A stretch of 51,491 bases of DNA from an uncultured Lachnospiraceae bacterium. Lineage in GTDB: Bacteria > Bacillota > Clostridia > Lachnospirales > Anaerotignaceae. The stretch is taken from NCBI GenBank assembly GCA_944381395.1, contig CALWKY010000007.1, positions 1 to 51,491 on the forward strand, read 5' to 3'. The notes under the pieces are model-generated. The model was not told the DNA's origin. It saw only the letters and a list, made by a program, of their open reading frames with translations, and made no database searches. The position numbers and the translations under genes were made by a program. Below are positions 36,026 to 44,511 of this stretch, piece by piece; the first letter of the stretch is position 1; every line of letters starts with the position of its first letter.

Positions 36026-36054
36026 ATGATACAAAAAGGCAAAGCGCTTGTCAA
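36026..36054 (-). promoter_or_regulatory. Promoter of the NifX-like/yqeG pair
   Basis: On the minus strand TTGACA (36054-36049), 17 bases, TATCAT (36031-36026). Confidence 0.65.
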
Positions 36055-36093
36055 ATCCTCTCCCTCTTTTTTCTTTCGGAAAACAAGAAAATT

Positions 36094-36122
36094 TTGTATA
36101 CTTTCGGGAATCATGGTATAAT
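36094..36122 (+). promoter_or_regulatory. Promoter of the aminopeptidase gene
   Basis: TTGTAT (36094-36099), 17 bases, TATAAT (36117-36122), about 158 bases ahead of the ATG. The leader contains no structure I recognise. Confidence 0.6.
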
Positions 36123-36279
36123 AACCCAAGAACTGCGTTCGTTTCACTGCTTTGTAACCGCTTGTTGAAAAATAAGGCAGCTTACAAAGCCACAGTGGAA
36201 AAAGAGCGCTGGAAACATGTCAGTTCTTTTTCTATGAGAAAACGAATTATAAAAAATATAAAAGGAGCGTGATTTCCAT

Positions 36280-37395
36280 ATGGATCCTCGTATTCATACG
36301 TTAGCCTATCGTTTGGTGCACCATTCCTGCCGCTTGCGGGCGGGAGAAAAAGTACTCATCAACTGTCATGGCGTCCATCCTGTCCCCCTGGTCACCGCCA
36401 TTGTCCGTGAAGTATACAAGATCGGCGCCATTCCCTTTGTACAGATGACCACCAATACCTTAGAGCGGGAACTGGCAATGGGTGCCACAGAAGAACAGCA
36501 GAAGCTTTTGGCAGATGTGGACAGCCGTTTGATGGAACAGATGGATGCTTTCATCGGTGTTCGCGGTGAAGATAACCTAGCAGAGCTGAGCGATGTGGAC
36601 CCTGCAAAGCTTTCCATAATCAATAAATTCTATACCTCTCCCGTACACCATGAAATCCGTGTACCCAAAACAAAATGGGTGGTTCTTCGCTATCCTACCA
36701 ATTCCATGGCACAGTCCGCCCATACTTCTTTAGAGGCATTTGAGGATTTTTATTTCAATGTATGCAATCTGGACTATGAAAAAATGGATCATGCCATGGA
36801 CAGCCTGAAGGCACTGATGGAACGTACCGACAAAGTCCGCCTGGTGGCAAAGGGTACTGACCTGACATTCTCCATCAAAGGAATCCCCGCAGTCAAATGC
36901 GCCGGCACCTGCAATATTCCCGATGGCGAGATATATACCGCGCCGGTAAGGGATTCCGTCAATGGTGTCATCACCTACAACACCCCCTCTGAAGAAGACA
37001 GCTTTACTTTCGAAAATGTACGCCTGACATTCCGTGATGGAAAAATCATCGATTGCGACGGCAATGACAAAGAACGTCTGGAAGCCATATTCAATACGGA
37101 TGAAGGTGCCAGATATGTGGGTGAATTCGCCATCGGTGTCAATCCTTATATCACAAAGCCTATGAACAATATTCTCTTTGACGAAAAGATTGCCGGTTCC
37201 ATCCACTTTACCCCCGGCAACTGCTACGATGATGCGCCCAATGGAAATAAATCCGCCATCCACTGGGATCTGGTGCTGATTATGACACCAGAGTACGGCG
37301 GCGGTGAAATTTATTTCGATGACGTGCTGATCCGCAAGAACGGGCGTTTCGTACTGCCGGAACTGGAATGCCTGAATCCGGAAAACTTAATGTAA
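36280..37395 (+). CDS. M29 family aminopeptidase
   Basis: This 371-residue metalloaminopeptidase belongs to the M29 (AmpS/PepS/aminopeptidase T) family, which removes N-terminal residues using a pair of divalent metals. Recognisable segments are CNIPDGEIYTAP (metal-ligand Glu), ARYVGEFAIGVNP (Glu), GSIHFTPGNCYDD (His) and SAIHWDLVLIM (His/Asp). It is cytosolic, with no signal peptide. AAAGGAG precedes the ATG and a terminator follows, so it is a single-gene unit. Confidence 0.92.
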   Translation: MDPRIHTLAYRLVHHSCRLRAGEKVLINCHGVHPVPLVTAIVREVYKIGAIPFVQMTTNTLERELAMGATEEQQKLLADVDSRLMEQMDAFIGVRGEDNLAELSDVDPAKLSIINKFYTSPVHHEIRVPKTKWVVLRYPTNSMAQSAHTSLEAFEDFYFNVCNLDYEKMDHAMDSLKALMERTDKVRLVAKGTDLTFSIKGIPAVKCAGTCNIPDGEIYTAPVRDSVNGVITYNTPSEEDSFTFENVRLTFRDGKIIDCDGNDKERLEAIFNTDEGARYVGEFAIGVNPYITKPMNNILFDEKIAGSIHFTPGNCYDDAPNGNKSAIHWDLVLIMTPEYGGGEIYFDDVLIRKNGRFVLPELECLNPENLM

Positions 37396-37400
37396 ACCAA

Positions 37401-37434
37401 AAAAGATCGCTCTCGAACAAGGGCGATCTTTTTT
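37401..37434. terminator. Terminator after the aminopeptidase gene
   Basis: AAAAGATCGC (37401-37410) pairs with GCGATCTTTT (37423-37432); T and A runs flank it. Confidence 0.85.
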
Positions 37435-37491
37435 GATAAAAAATTCCGCTAAGATAATCTGGGAAAAAGGTTTTATTTTTGCGGCATAAAT

Positions 37492-38355
37492 TTACAAATT
37501 CTTTTCATTTTTTCTTTTCTTTCCACCATCTATGGAATTTACCGTATCCATTACAATCACCGCATCCGGATCCGTTTTATGCACCCGGCGCTTCACTCGT
37601 TCAATCTCATGGAACGGCATCACCGCCATCATAACCTGCACAGGCTTCCGTTCCCAGCCATCTTCTGCGTTAAAGTACGCCAGACGCAAGTGCATATCTT
37701 TCGAAAGAACCTCCTGCAGCGCGCCATGATGATCCGAAAAGATATACATTCTGCCGCCTTCTTTTCCACGGGCAAGAAATTCATGGTAAATAGTGCCTAA
37801 TTCTGTAAATACGAAGAATCCATATGCTACTTCCAGCATAGACAACCATGCGCCTTGCGCTACTACGACTAAAAAATCCAATACCATGGCCACATGGAAC
37901 CAAGGCAGCCCCAATTTTTTATTACAAATCTCACCGATGATATCAAAGTCACACATGGCAGCACCGCCACGCACCACCAGACCATTTCCAATACCCAAAA
38001 GGGCGCCGCAGATAATGGCACAAAAATGTACATCGTGAAGCATTTCACCAAAGAAATTCCACTTTAAAAACGCAAAAGTCGCAAAAGGAAAAATCAAGCA
38101 ATGGAGCATTCTTTTTTTCACTTCGGAAAAACCCAGATAAAGCCAGCCTACGCAAAACAGCAGCAAATCAAACAGTATAATCCAGCCAAAGATGGAAAGC
38201 GTGTCCGGCATAAAGTGAACTGCGATTTGTGCCAAACCGACTACGTTGCCGGCAGCAAACCCTAACGGCAGCAAAAAAAAGCCATATCCCGCCGCGATCA
38301 AAAGATTTCCCACCAGGATTTCCAAACAGACTGACCATTCTTTTGTATGCGTCAT
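37492..38355 (-). CDS. YitT family membrane protein (first copy)
   Basis: This 287-residue protein has five or six hydrophobic segments in the first 190 residues (GNLLIAAGYGFFLLPLGFAAGNVVGLAQI) and a C-terminal cytoplasmic DUF2179 domain (MYIFSDHHGALQEVLSKDMHLRLAYFNAEDGW ... VMMAVMPFHEIERVKRRVHKTDPDAVIVMDTV). That is the YitT/DUF161 architecture. The transported substrate is unknown. GAAGGAG precedes the ATG. A paralogue lies just upstream. Confidence 0.9.
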   Translation of the reverse strand: MTHTKEWSVCLEILVGNLLIAAGYGFFLLPLGFAAGNVVGLAQIAVHFMPDTLSIFGWIILFDLLLFCVGWLYLGFSEVKKRMLHCLIFPFATFAFLKWNFFGEMLHDVHFCAIICGALLGIGNGLVVRGGAAMCDFDIIGEICNKKLGLPWFHVAMVLDFLVVVAQGAWLSMLEVAYGFFVFTELGTIYHEFLARGKEGGRMYIFSDHHGALQEVLSKDMHLRLAYFNAEDGWERKPVQVMMAVMPFHEIERVKRRVHKTDPDAVIVMDTVNSIDGGKKRKNEKNL

Positions 38356-38370
38356 AGAAACACTCCTTCG

Positions 38371-38435
38371 ACATTCTTTGTTCTATTTTTAACATTCTTT
38401 GTCTATAGAGTATCAAATTCATGATTTGCTGTCAA
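38371..38435 (-). promoter_or_regulatory. yitT promoter with direct-repeat operator candidate
   Basis: On the minus strand TTGACA (38435-38430), 17 bases, TACTCT (38412-38407) is the promoter. Just after the predicted start, ACAAAGAATGT occurs twice (38402-38392 and 38381-38371) with a period of 21 bases, two turns of DNA, between the start site and the ribosome binding site. Confidence 0.6.
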
Positions 38436-38511
38436 TCCGCATTCTGACGATTTCTTTGTTGCAGCAGGATATGGTGTTTTTTGTAAAAAAACAGAATTTA
38501 TTTTGTGCATA

Positions 38512-39408
38512 TTAGGCAGTGCCGTTTTCATTTGTGCGCTTCTGGTAGACTCTTTCCATAGTATAGCCCTGACCGAGTACAGATCTCACCTGGTCAATGA
38601 TAATAAATGCCATCGGATCAAAAGAATATACCGTTTTTTTGATGGACTCAATTTTTTCATAGGGCGCAATAACCAACGCAACGCTGGTCTCCTCTTGTTG
38701 GAAACCCGTTTCCCCTTTCAAATATGTTAACCCTACGTCCTCTTTCCCCAGCAATGCCCAACGCATGGCTTCTGTCTGTTTGGAAATAATAATCAGACGG
38801 CATTCTGCCTTGCCATAGGTCAATACTTTATTGACGATTAAATTACTGATTAAAATAACCAAAATACCATAAACCGTTTTTAACATAGGTTTTTCTGCCG
38901 CTTGCAGCAAAATTACCGTTACATCACATAAATACATCACCAAAGAAACAGGGATCTTTGGATTTTTTTGATGCAGCACCACGCCAAGGATGTCAAACCC
39001 GCAGGAAGAACCGTTGCCCCGTAAAGTCATGCCTGCTCCTACACCCAGCAAAGTACCACCCAATAACGCACTGGTCAAAGGGTCTTCCGCCAGTAAGGAC
39101 AACCCGTTCCAGCTTTGAAAAGCACCCATAAGAATGGGAAAGAAGATGCAGCTGACCACTGTTTTGAGAACAAAGTCCTTGCCTACGCAAAACCATCCCA
39201 ACGCAAAAAGACACAAATTCGCAGCCAAAAGCAAAGCAGAAACGGGGATGGGAACCACTTGATTCAATAACACGCACAATCCCGTGACTCCGCCGCAGGC
39301 AAAAGATTGCGGCAAGATAATGAGCCCATATGCCATCGCACCCAAAATGTTCCCAAAAACGACCAATCCATAAGAAAATAGCATTTTTCTCCCATTTTCC
39401 AGTTTCAT
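38512..39408 (-). CDS. YitT family membrane protein (second copy)
   Basis: This 298-residue paralogue of the downstream gene has the same layout: hydrophobic segments to about residue 190 (GNILGAMAYGLIILPQSFACGGVTGLCVLLNQ, LRGNGSSCGFDILGV) and a DUF2179 tail (RLIIISKQTEAMRWALLG ... VALVIAPYEKIESIKKTVYSFDPMAFIIIDQV). AAAAGGAGG lies upstream of the ATG. It is divergent from a Crp/Fnr regulator gene, a likely controller. Confidence 0.9.
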   Translation of the reverse strand: MKLENGRKMLFSYGLVVFGNILGAMAYGLIILPQSFACGGVTGLCVLLNQVVPIPVSALLLAANLCLFALGWFCVGKDFVLKTVVSCIFFPILMGAFQSWNGLSLLAEDPLTSALLGGTLLGVGAGMTLRGNGSSCGFDILGVVLHQKNPKIPVSLVMYLCDVTVILLQAAEKPMLKTVYGILVILISNLIVNKVLTYGKAECRLIIISKQTEAMRWALLGKEDVGLTYLKGETGFQQEETSVALVIAPYEKIESIKKTVYSFDPMAFIIIDQVRSVLGQGYTMERVYQKRTNENGTA

Positions 39409-39508
39409 ACATGTTCCTCCTTTTCTGATTCTTCATGAAAATTATAAAGAGCGTGCTTTCCAAAAACAGTAGCGTATGCTACAATTTAAAAAAAAGGAGA
39501 TGATTTTT

Positions 39509-40159
39509 TTGTCTATCAAAATTCCAAAAAAATATTATCCGCTATTTCAACAAGCCGGGGAGGAAAAGATACTGCCTAAGCATACAGTCGTTTTTTCCCA
39601 AGGAGATACCGCCACAAAATTATATTTACTCACGAAAGGCAGAGTGCGCGCATATTTCCTTTCTCCTTCCGGGCAGTCCACTACCTTAGAAATTTTGGAG
39701 GCAGGGCGGATTTTTGGAGATACCGCATTTTTAGGACGTGCTTTATGCCCCGTTTATACGGAAACATTGAGAGAAAGCCATCTGATTTTATGCAGCGCTG
39801 AAGATGCCTTACCTCTTTTCTGCGCCCATGAAGAACTGATGCTTCTCTTGCTCCAGCACATGACGGAAGCCACCAATCGGCTGGTACATCAGATCGATCG
39901 GCTGATTCATTATACCAGCGAGCAGCGTTTGGCAGATTTTTTACTGCAGGAAAGTGAAACCACAGAAAACGAGCTTTCTTTTACCCACGATAATCTGGCG
40001 GAATGTTTGGGGCTCAACCGTGTCACTGTTTCCCATATCATGAAAAAATTTGCTGACCAAGGTTTTTTGGAAAATGGCTACGGAAAAATCCACTTGAAAA
40101 ATAAACAAGGTCTTGCACAGCTTCTGCCCTATCCTTCCATTGGAACAAATAGAGGCTGA
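39509..40159 (+). CDS. Crp/Fnr family transcriptional regulator
   Basis: This 216-residue regulator has an N-terminal cyclic-nucleotide-binding-like beta roll (about 20-120, KHTVVFSQGDTATKLYLLTKGRVRAYF, EILEAGRIFGDTAFLG) and a C-terminal winged helix (about 145-205, FTHDNLAECLGLNRVTVSHIMKKFADQGFL). No Fnr-type cysteine cluster is seen at the N-terminus. AAAGGAG at 39493-39499 abuts the ATG at 39500, so the in-frame TTG at 39509, 9 bases away, is the likelier start. A weak promoter may lie at 39457-39485 (TTTCCA, TACAAT). The effector is unknown. Confidence 0.85.
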   Translation: MSIKIPKKYYPLFQQAGEEKILPKHTVVFSQGDTATKLYLLTKGRVRAYFLSPSGQSTTLEILEAGRIFGDTAFLGRALCPVYTETLRESHLILCSAEDALPLFCAHEELMLLLLQHMTEATNRLVHQIDRLIHYTSEQRLADFLLQESETTENELSFTHDNLAECLGLNRVTVSHIMKKFADQGFLENGYGKIHLKNKQGLAQLLPYPSIGTNRG

Positions 40160-40197
40160 AAAAAGATTTGATTCCTGCGAAAAAAAGCTGATCTGCC

Positions 40198-40227
40198 TTG
40201 ACAGAATCAGCATTCATAGTGTAGAAT
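40198..40227 (+). promoter_or_regulatory. metG promoter
   Basis: TTGACA (40198-40203), 18 bases, TAGAAT (40222-40227) lies directly before the T-box leader. The -35 sits in the loop of an inverted repeat, GCTGAT (40187-40192)/ATCAGC (40207-40212). Confidence 0.65.
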
Positions 40228-40261
40228 CCTAACTAATGAACCATAAAAATCGTATCCCTGA

Positions 40262-40548
40262 AAAAGACAGTGAAAAGAAGAGTACACAGCTGTTTTCTTT
40301 GGCATAGAGAGCCTCCATTTTGGTGCAAGGAGGAACAAAGGCGCTGTGGAAGATGGTCTTGGAGTCTTGGCGGTGAGCAAAAGTTTTTTGTTAGCCCCAA
40401 CGGGTCTGCCCGTTATTGCAGAGACCTTTTTGCATTGGTGCAAGAAGGCAATCGAGGCTGTATTTCGCAAGAAATCAGTAAAAAAAGGTGGTAACACGGC
40501 ATAAACCGTCCTTTTCCCGTCCATGCTACGGTGAAAAGGACTTTTTTT
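40262..40548 (+). promoter_or_regulatory. T-box riboswitch, methionine-type
   Basis: The leader contains the T-box core AAGGTGGTAACACGGC (40485-40500), whose TGGT bulge would pair with the ACCA end of uncharged tRNA. A terminator follows: GTCCTTTTC (40508-40516) with GAAAAGGAC (40533-40541) and seven T. The upstream stem I region (about 40270-40385) contains GAAGATGGTC, whose AUG is a plausible methionine specifier. Uncharged tRNA-Met should turn on metG. The core and terminator are seen directly; the specifier choice is inference supported by the downstream gene. Confidence 0.9.
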
Positions 40549-40606
40549 ATGGTAAAAAAAGGACAACCTGTCAAAATAGAAGTCAGTAAAAAAGGAGTGC
40601 ATGTAA

Positions 40607-42577
40607 GTGGAACAGAAAAAAACATTTTATATCACTACACCCATTTATTATCCCAGCGATAAACTGCACATCGGTCATACCTATTGCACCGTAGCCGCAG
40701 ATACCATGGCGCGTTATAAGAGACTGCGCGGCTATGATGTGATGTTTTTAACGGGTACCGATGAACATGGTCAAAAAATTGAGGATAAAGCCAAAGAAGC
40801 CGGCGTTACCCCCAAGGAATTTGTAGACAGAATCGTTACCGGCAAGCGGGGTGTTCTGGATCTGTGGAAACTGATGAATATTTCCAACGACCGTTTTATC
40901 CGCACCACCGATGATTACCATGCGGCTGCCGTACAGAAAATTTTTAAGAAGATGTACGAAAAAGGCGACATCTATAAAGGGGAATATGTAGGCAAATACT
41001 GCAAGCCCTGCGAATCTTTCTGGACAGAGAGTCAGCTGGTAGACGGCAAGTGTCCCGACTGCGGCAGAGAAGTGCAGGATGCCAGAGAAGAGGCTTATTT
41101 CTTCCGTCTGAGCAAATACGCTGACCGGGTGCAGCACCTGCTGGAAGACACTGATTTTCTGGAGCCCCGTTCCCGTGTGAATGAAATGGTCAACAACTTC
41201 ATCAAGCCCGGTCTGGAAGATCTGTGCGTTTCCCGCACCAGCTTCACCTGGGGCATACCGGTAGACTTTGACCCCGGTCATGTGGTTTATGTATGGGTGG
41301 ACGCCCTGTTCAACTACACCACCGCACTGGGTCTGTTCAATGATCGCTATGACGACTACGAAAAATACTGGCCTGCAGATGTTCACTTTGTAGGCAAAGA
41401 GATCGTCCGCTTCCACTCCATTATTTGGCCCGCTATGCTCATGAGCATGGAAATGCCTCTGCCTAAGAAAGTCTTTGGTCACGGCTGGCTGCTGCTGGAT
41501 GGCGGCAAGATGTCCAAATCCAAGGGCAATGTAGTAGATCCTTATATCCTGGCAGAGCGCTTCGGTGTAGATGCCCTGCGTTTCTTCCTGCTGCGTACCT
41601 TCCCCTTCGGCTCCGATGGCAATTTCTCCAACGAAGCCTTGATCAACACCATCAATGTGGATCTGGCAAATGACCTGGGCAATCTGCTCAGCCGTACTGT
41701 ATCTATGGTCGGCAAATACTTTGACGGCACCCTGCCTAAGGAACGTCAGGCAGATGCGTTGGATGAAGAACTGAGCTCCATGGTTTCTTCTCTGCGGGAT
41801 CGTTACGAGGAACAGATGGAGCACTTTGCTTTCCAGAATGCCCTGGGTGAAGTCTTCAAAGTGATCTCCCGTGCCAATAAATACATTGACGAAACCATGC
41901 CCTGGGTACTGGCAAAGGATATGGAAGCAAACGGCGCGCGTCTGGCTACGGTTATGTATCACCTGCTGGAAACCCTGCGGGTAAGCGGCATCCTGCTGAC
42001 ACCTTTCATTCCTACTTCCGCTGCGGAACTTCTGCGCCAGATCGGTGCCTGCGAAAACTGCTCCACATGGGAAAGTGCCGGCGTATTTGGCAGCCTGCCC
42101 GCAGATGTAACCGTTACCCGTGGAGAGAATCTTTTCCCTCGTATTGACCTGAAGAAGGAACTGGCGGAACTGGAAACAGCCATCCAGACAAGCCAGGCAA
42201 AGAAAACGGAAGCGAAGGAAGAACCCAAAGCAGAATCCCCTGCTTCCAGTGAAATTACCATTGACGATTTCTGCAAAGTAGAACTGCGGGTAGGCGAAGT
42301 CATCTCCAGTGCTTTTGTAGAAAAATCTAATAAACTGCTGCGTAACGTGGTAAAAATCGGAGAGGAAGAACGGGTGATCTTTTCCGGCATCCGTAAGTGG
42401 TATAGCCCGGAAGAAATGGTAGGCAAGCGTGTCATCGTCGCCTATAACTTGAAACCCAGAAAGATGATGGGCGAAATGAGCTACGGCATGATTCTGGCAG
42501 CAGATGACGGACAGGGCAATCTTTCTTTGCTGACCACCGACAAGACAGATTTCCCTTCTGGCAGCACAGTAGGTTAA
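40607..42577 (+). CDS. metG: Methionine-tRNA ligase
   Basis: MetRS charges tRNA-Met. The 656-residue product has the class I motifs HIGH (residues 21-24) and KMSKS (301-305). A zinc knuckle with C132-x2-C135 and C149-x2-C152 lies between them. A C-terminal EMAP/Arc1p-like tRNA-binding domain (about 550-656, ITIDDFCKVELRVGEV ... SYGMILAADD) is fused after a Lys/Glu-rich linker. The start is GTG at 40607, 9 bases from AAAGGAG; the ATG at 40601 is followed at once by a stop. It is controlled by the upstream T-box. Confidence 0.97.
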   Translation: MEQKKTFYITTPIYYPSDKLHIGHTYCTVAADTMARYKRLRGYDVMFLTGTDEHGQKIEDKAKEAGVTPKEFVDRIVTGKRGVLDLWKLMNISNDRFIRTTDDYHAAAVQKIFKKMYEKGDIYKGEYVGKYCKPCESFWTESQLVDGKCPDCGREVQDAREEAYFFRLSKYADRVQHLLEDTDFLEPRSRVNEMVNNFIKPGLEDLCVSRTSFTWGIPVDFDPGHVVYVWVDALFNYTTALGLFNDRYDDYEKYWPADVHFVGKEIVRFHSIIWPAMLMSMEMPLPKKVFGHGWLLLDGGKMSKSKGNVVDPYILAERFGVDALRFFLLRTFPFGSDGNFSNEALINTINVDLANDLGNLLSRTVSMVGKYFDGTLPKERQADALDEELSSMVSSLRDRYEEQMEHFAFQNALGEVFKVISRANKYIDETMPWVLAKDMEANGARLATVMYHLLETLRVSGILLTPFIPTSAAELLRQIGACENCSTWESAGVFGSLPADVTVTRGENLFPRIDLKKELAELETAIQTSQAKKTEAKEEPKAESPASSEITIDDFCKVELRVGEVISSAFVEKSNKLLRNVVKIGEEERVIFSGIRKWYSPEEMVGKRVIVAYNLKPRKMMGEMSYGMILAADDGQGNLSLLTTDKTDFPSGSTVG

Positions 42578-42592
42578 TAGAGGATATAAAAA

Positions 42593-43360
42593 ATGATGAT
42601 CTTTGACTCTCATGCCCATTATGATGACGCTCAATTTGATACAGACCGGGAGGCACTTCTTGCCTCCCTTCCTCTAAAAGGGGTCAAAAAGATAGTAAAC
42701 ATCGGCTGTGATTTGCCCTCCAGCCAGCGCAGCATCACCTTAGCCAAACAGTATGATAATATCTATGCAGCAGTAGGCTTCCATCCCGAAAACCTCTCAG
42801 ATGTTTCAGAAGAGGCTCTGGAGGAGATTCGTCTGTTGTCCCGTCATCCCAAAGTTTGCGCTATTGGAGAAATTGGTCTGGATTATTACTATGACGAATT
42901 TGCGCCAGAGGTACAGCGCCATTGGTTCCAAAAACAGCTGCAACTGGCTTGGGAAGAACAGAAGCCTATTATTGTCCACTCCAGAGAAGCCGCCCAGGAT
43001 ACTTTTGATTTGATTGCACAAAGCAAAGTACGCCATGGAGTCATCCATTGCTTCAGCAGTTCTGCCCAAATGGCAAAGGAATATGTGAAAATGGGATTCT
43101 ACATCGGTATTGGCGGTGTTATCACCTATAAAAATGCAAAAAAACTGGTGGAAGTTGTCCAAGAAATCCCCTTAGAACGTATTTTAATTGAAACAGACTG
43201 TCCTTATATGGCACCAGTTCCCAATCGGGGAAAACGAAACGATTCCTCCAATTTAGTTTATGTAGTGGAGAAAATCGCCCAGATCAAAGGGGTTTCTCCG
43301 GAAGAAGTGGCGGCAAAAACCTTTCAAAATGCAGAAAACATGTACTTTGGGAAGTTTTGA
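42593..43360 (+). CDS. TatD family metal-dependent DNase
   Basis: This 255-residue amidohydrolase-fold hydrolase has the metal motifs DSHAHYDD at the start, GEIGLDYY in the middle, HSREA, VIHCFS and ETDCPYMAP near the end. TatD proteins act as 3'-5' exonucleases on DNA or in tRNA/D-amino-acid repair. It follows metG by 15 bases, the usual Firmicute order metG-tatD. AGAGGA provides a modest ribosome binding site. Confidence 0.94.
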   Translation: MMIFDSHAHYDDAQFDTDREALLASLPLKGVKKIVNIGCDLPSSQRSITLAKQYDNIYAAVGFHPENLSDVSEEALEEIRLLSRHPKVCAIGEIGLDYYYDEFAPEVQRHWFQKQLQLAWEEQKPIIVHSREAAQDTFDLIAQSKVRHGVIHCFSSSAQMAKEYVKMGFYIGIGGVITYKNAKKLVEVVQEIPLERILIETDCPYMAPVPNRGKRNDSSNLVYVVEKIAQIKGVSPEEVAAKTFQNAENMYFGKF

Positions 43361-43384
43361 CGAAAAAAAGTTTGTGAAAAACTA

Positions 43385-43413
43385 TTGCACATTTGTTACA
43401 AATGTGTTAAAAT
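43385..43413 (+). promoter_or_regulatory. yabE-like gene promoter with a perfect palindrome in its spacer
   Basis: TTGCAC (43385-43390), 17 bases, TAAAAT (43408-43413). A perfect 9-1-9 palindrome, CACATTTGT-T-ACAAATGTG (43388-43406), covers the end of the -35 and nearly the whole spacer, an ideal place for a repressor. Confidence 0.65.
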
Positions 43414-43427
43414 GTGTGTACGGTAAA

Positions 43428-43465
43428 AATAAAGGTATATCGTTATGATATACCCTTATTTTTTT
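43428..43465 (+). terminator. Intrinsic terminator immediately downstream of the promoter
   Basis: AATAAAGGTATATC (43428-43441) pairs with GATATACCCTTATT (43447-43460) with one mismatch, and T's continue to 43465. It can end tatD transcripts, but it also lies only about 10 bases after the predicted start of the next promoter. A second long-range stem, GCCGCATC (43509-43516)/GATGCGGC (43546-43553), precedes the next ribosome binding site. Confidence 0.75.
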
Positions 43466-43579
43466 GTTGGTCTTTTGCCAGCAGAAAAACATCAAACTTT
43501 CATACCGTGCCGCATCCTCAAATTTCCCACATCTGACTTGCTTCTGATGCGGCCATTTGTTAAGGAGGAACGAAATAAC

Positions 43580-44368
43580 ATGAGAGAAAGAACAAAATTC
43601 TTTACCGCTTTTGTGCTGGTGATGATTTTATCTTACACCAATGTATTCGCAAAAACGGCAGCCCACTCTGTCATCATTACCCTGGATGGCGTACCGCGCA
43701 TGGTAGCCACACAGGCAGAAACTGTAGGAGAACTGCTCAGTGACTGCTCTTTTACCGCAGAGGATAACTACATTTTGGAGAACTGCTCCGAAACAGATTC
43801 CTTGACCGATAAAATGACCATTGCACTGACCTCCGTGGTGGAAAAGACTCTTGCTTATACAACTGTAACCCCCTTTACCACCACTTACCGCACCACCACT
43901 GAACTGGAACCCGGTGAGAAGCGCGTGGTGCAGGAAGGGAAAGATGGAGAAACTGTAAATGTCTATCGCCAGACCTATCATGGTGACGAACTGGTAGACT
44001 CAGCATTGATTGAAACCAAAGTAGTAACACAAGCACAGTCTGAAATCATTGAGGTAGGCGAAGAAAAAGTAATTAACGGTATGGCCTATACGGATTCCAT
44101 CCAGGTACGCGCTACTGCTTATACCCCCTATGATGCCGGCTGTAACGGTATTACTGCAACTGGTGCCAAAGCAACAAAAGGCATTGTTGCCGTAGACCCT
44201 TCCGTTATCCCCCTGGGTACAAAAGTATATATTCCCGGCTACGGTGTTGCTGTCGCAGCAGATACCGGCGGAGCTATTAAGGGTAACCGACTGGATGTAT
44301 GTTATGACAGTCTGTCCGATGCACTGCAGTGGGGTGTAAAAAACGTAGAAGTTTATATTCTTGAATAA
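43580..44368 (+). CDS. YabE-like cell-wall protein with G5 and 3D domains
   Basis: This 262-residue exported protein has a signal peptide (about 1-25, ending VFAKTA), a DUF348 repeat (HSVIITLDGVPRMVATQAETVGELL), a G5 domain (about 95-170, TTVTPFTTTYRTTTELEPGEKRVVQEGKDG) and a C-terminal 3D domain (VRATAYTPYDAGCNGITATG ... AVDPSVIPLGTKVYIPGYGVAVAADTGGAIKGNRLDVC), whose three aspartates give the domain its name. It probably cleaves peptidoglycan glycan strands like the Rpf/YabE/MltA family. AAGGAGG lies 12 bases upstream of the ATG. It has its own regulated promoter. Confidence 0.9.
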   Translation: MRERTKFFTAFVLVMILSYTNVFAKTAAHSVIITLDGVPRMVATQAETVGELLSDCSFTAEDNYILENCSETDSLTDKMTIALTSVVEKTLAYTTVTPFTTTYRTTTELEPGEKRVVQEGKDGETVNVYRQTYHGDELVDSALIETKVVTQAQSEIIEVGEEKVINGMAYTDSIQVRATAYTPYDAGCNGITATGAKATKGIVAVDPSVIPLGTKVYIPGYGVAVAADTGGAIKGNRLDVCYDSLSDALQWGVKNVEVYILE

Positions 44369-44371
44369 CGG

Positions 44372-44403
44372 AAAACCATGGTCTTTATGACCATGGTTTT
44401 TTT
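44372..44403 (+). terminator. Terminator after the yabE-like gene
   Basis: AAAACCATGGTC (44372-44383) pairs perfectly with GACCATGGTTTT (44389-44400), followed by more T. Confidence 0.85.
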
Positions 44404-44460
44404 CTAAAATATTTTCTGCTTTCTTCCCAACAGCAGAATCTTCTTGCAAACATCCCATAA

Positions 44461-44500
44461 AAAAAGAACCGGCTCTTTTTTTAGCAGTCGGTTCTTTTTT
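44461..44500 (-). terminator. Terminator after the SLH-domain gene
   Basis: AAGAACCG (44464-44471) pairs with CGGTTCTT (44489-44496) with A and T runs on both sides, so it could also act from the plus strand. Confidence 0.75.
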
Positions 44501-44511
44501 CTTATAACCAA

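Noticed and set aside
40748..42634. A 628-codon open frame antisense to metG
   Set aside because: metG on the plus strand is certain; the antisense frame is a codon-bias shadow without a ribosome binding site.
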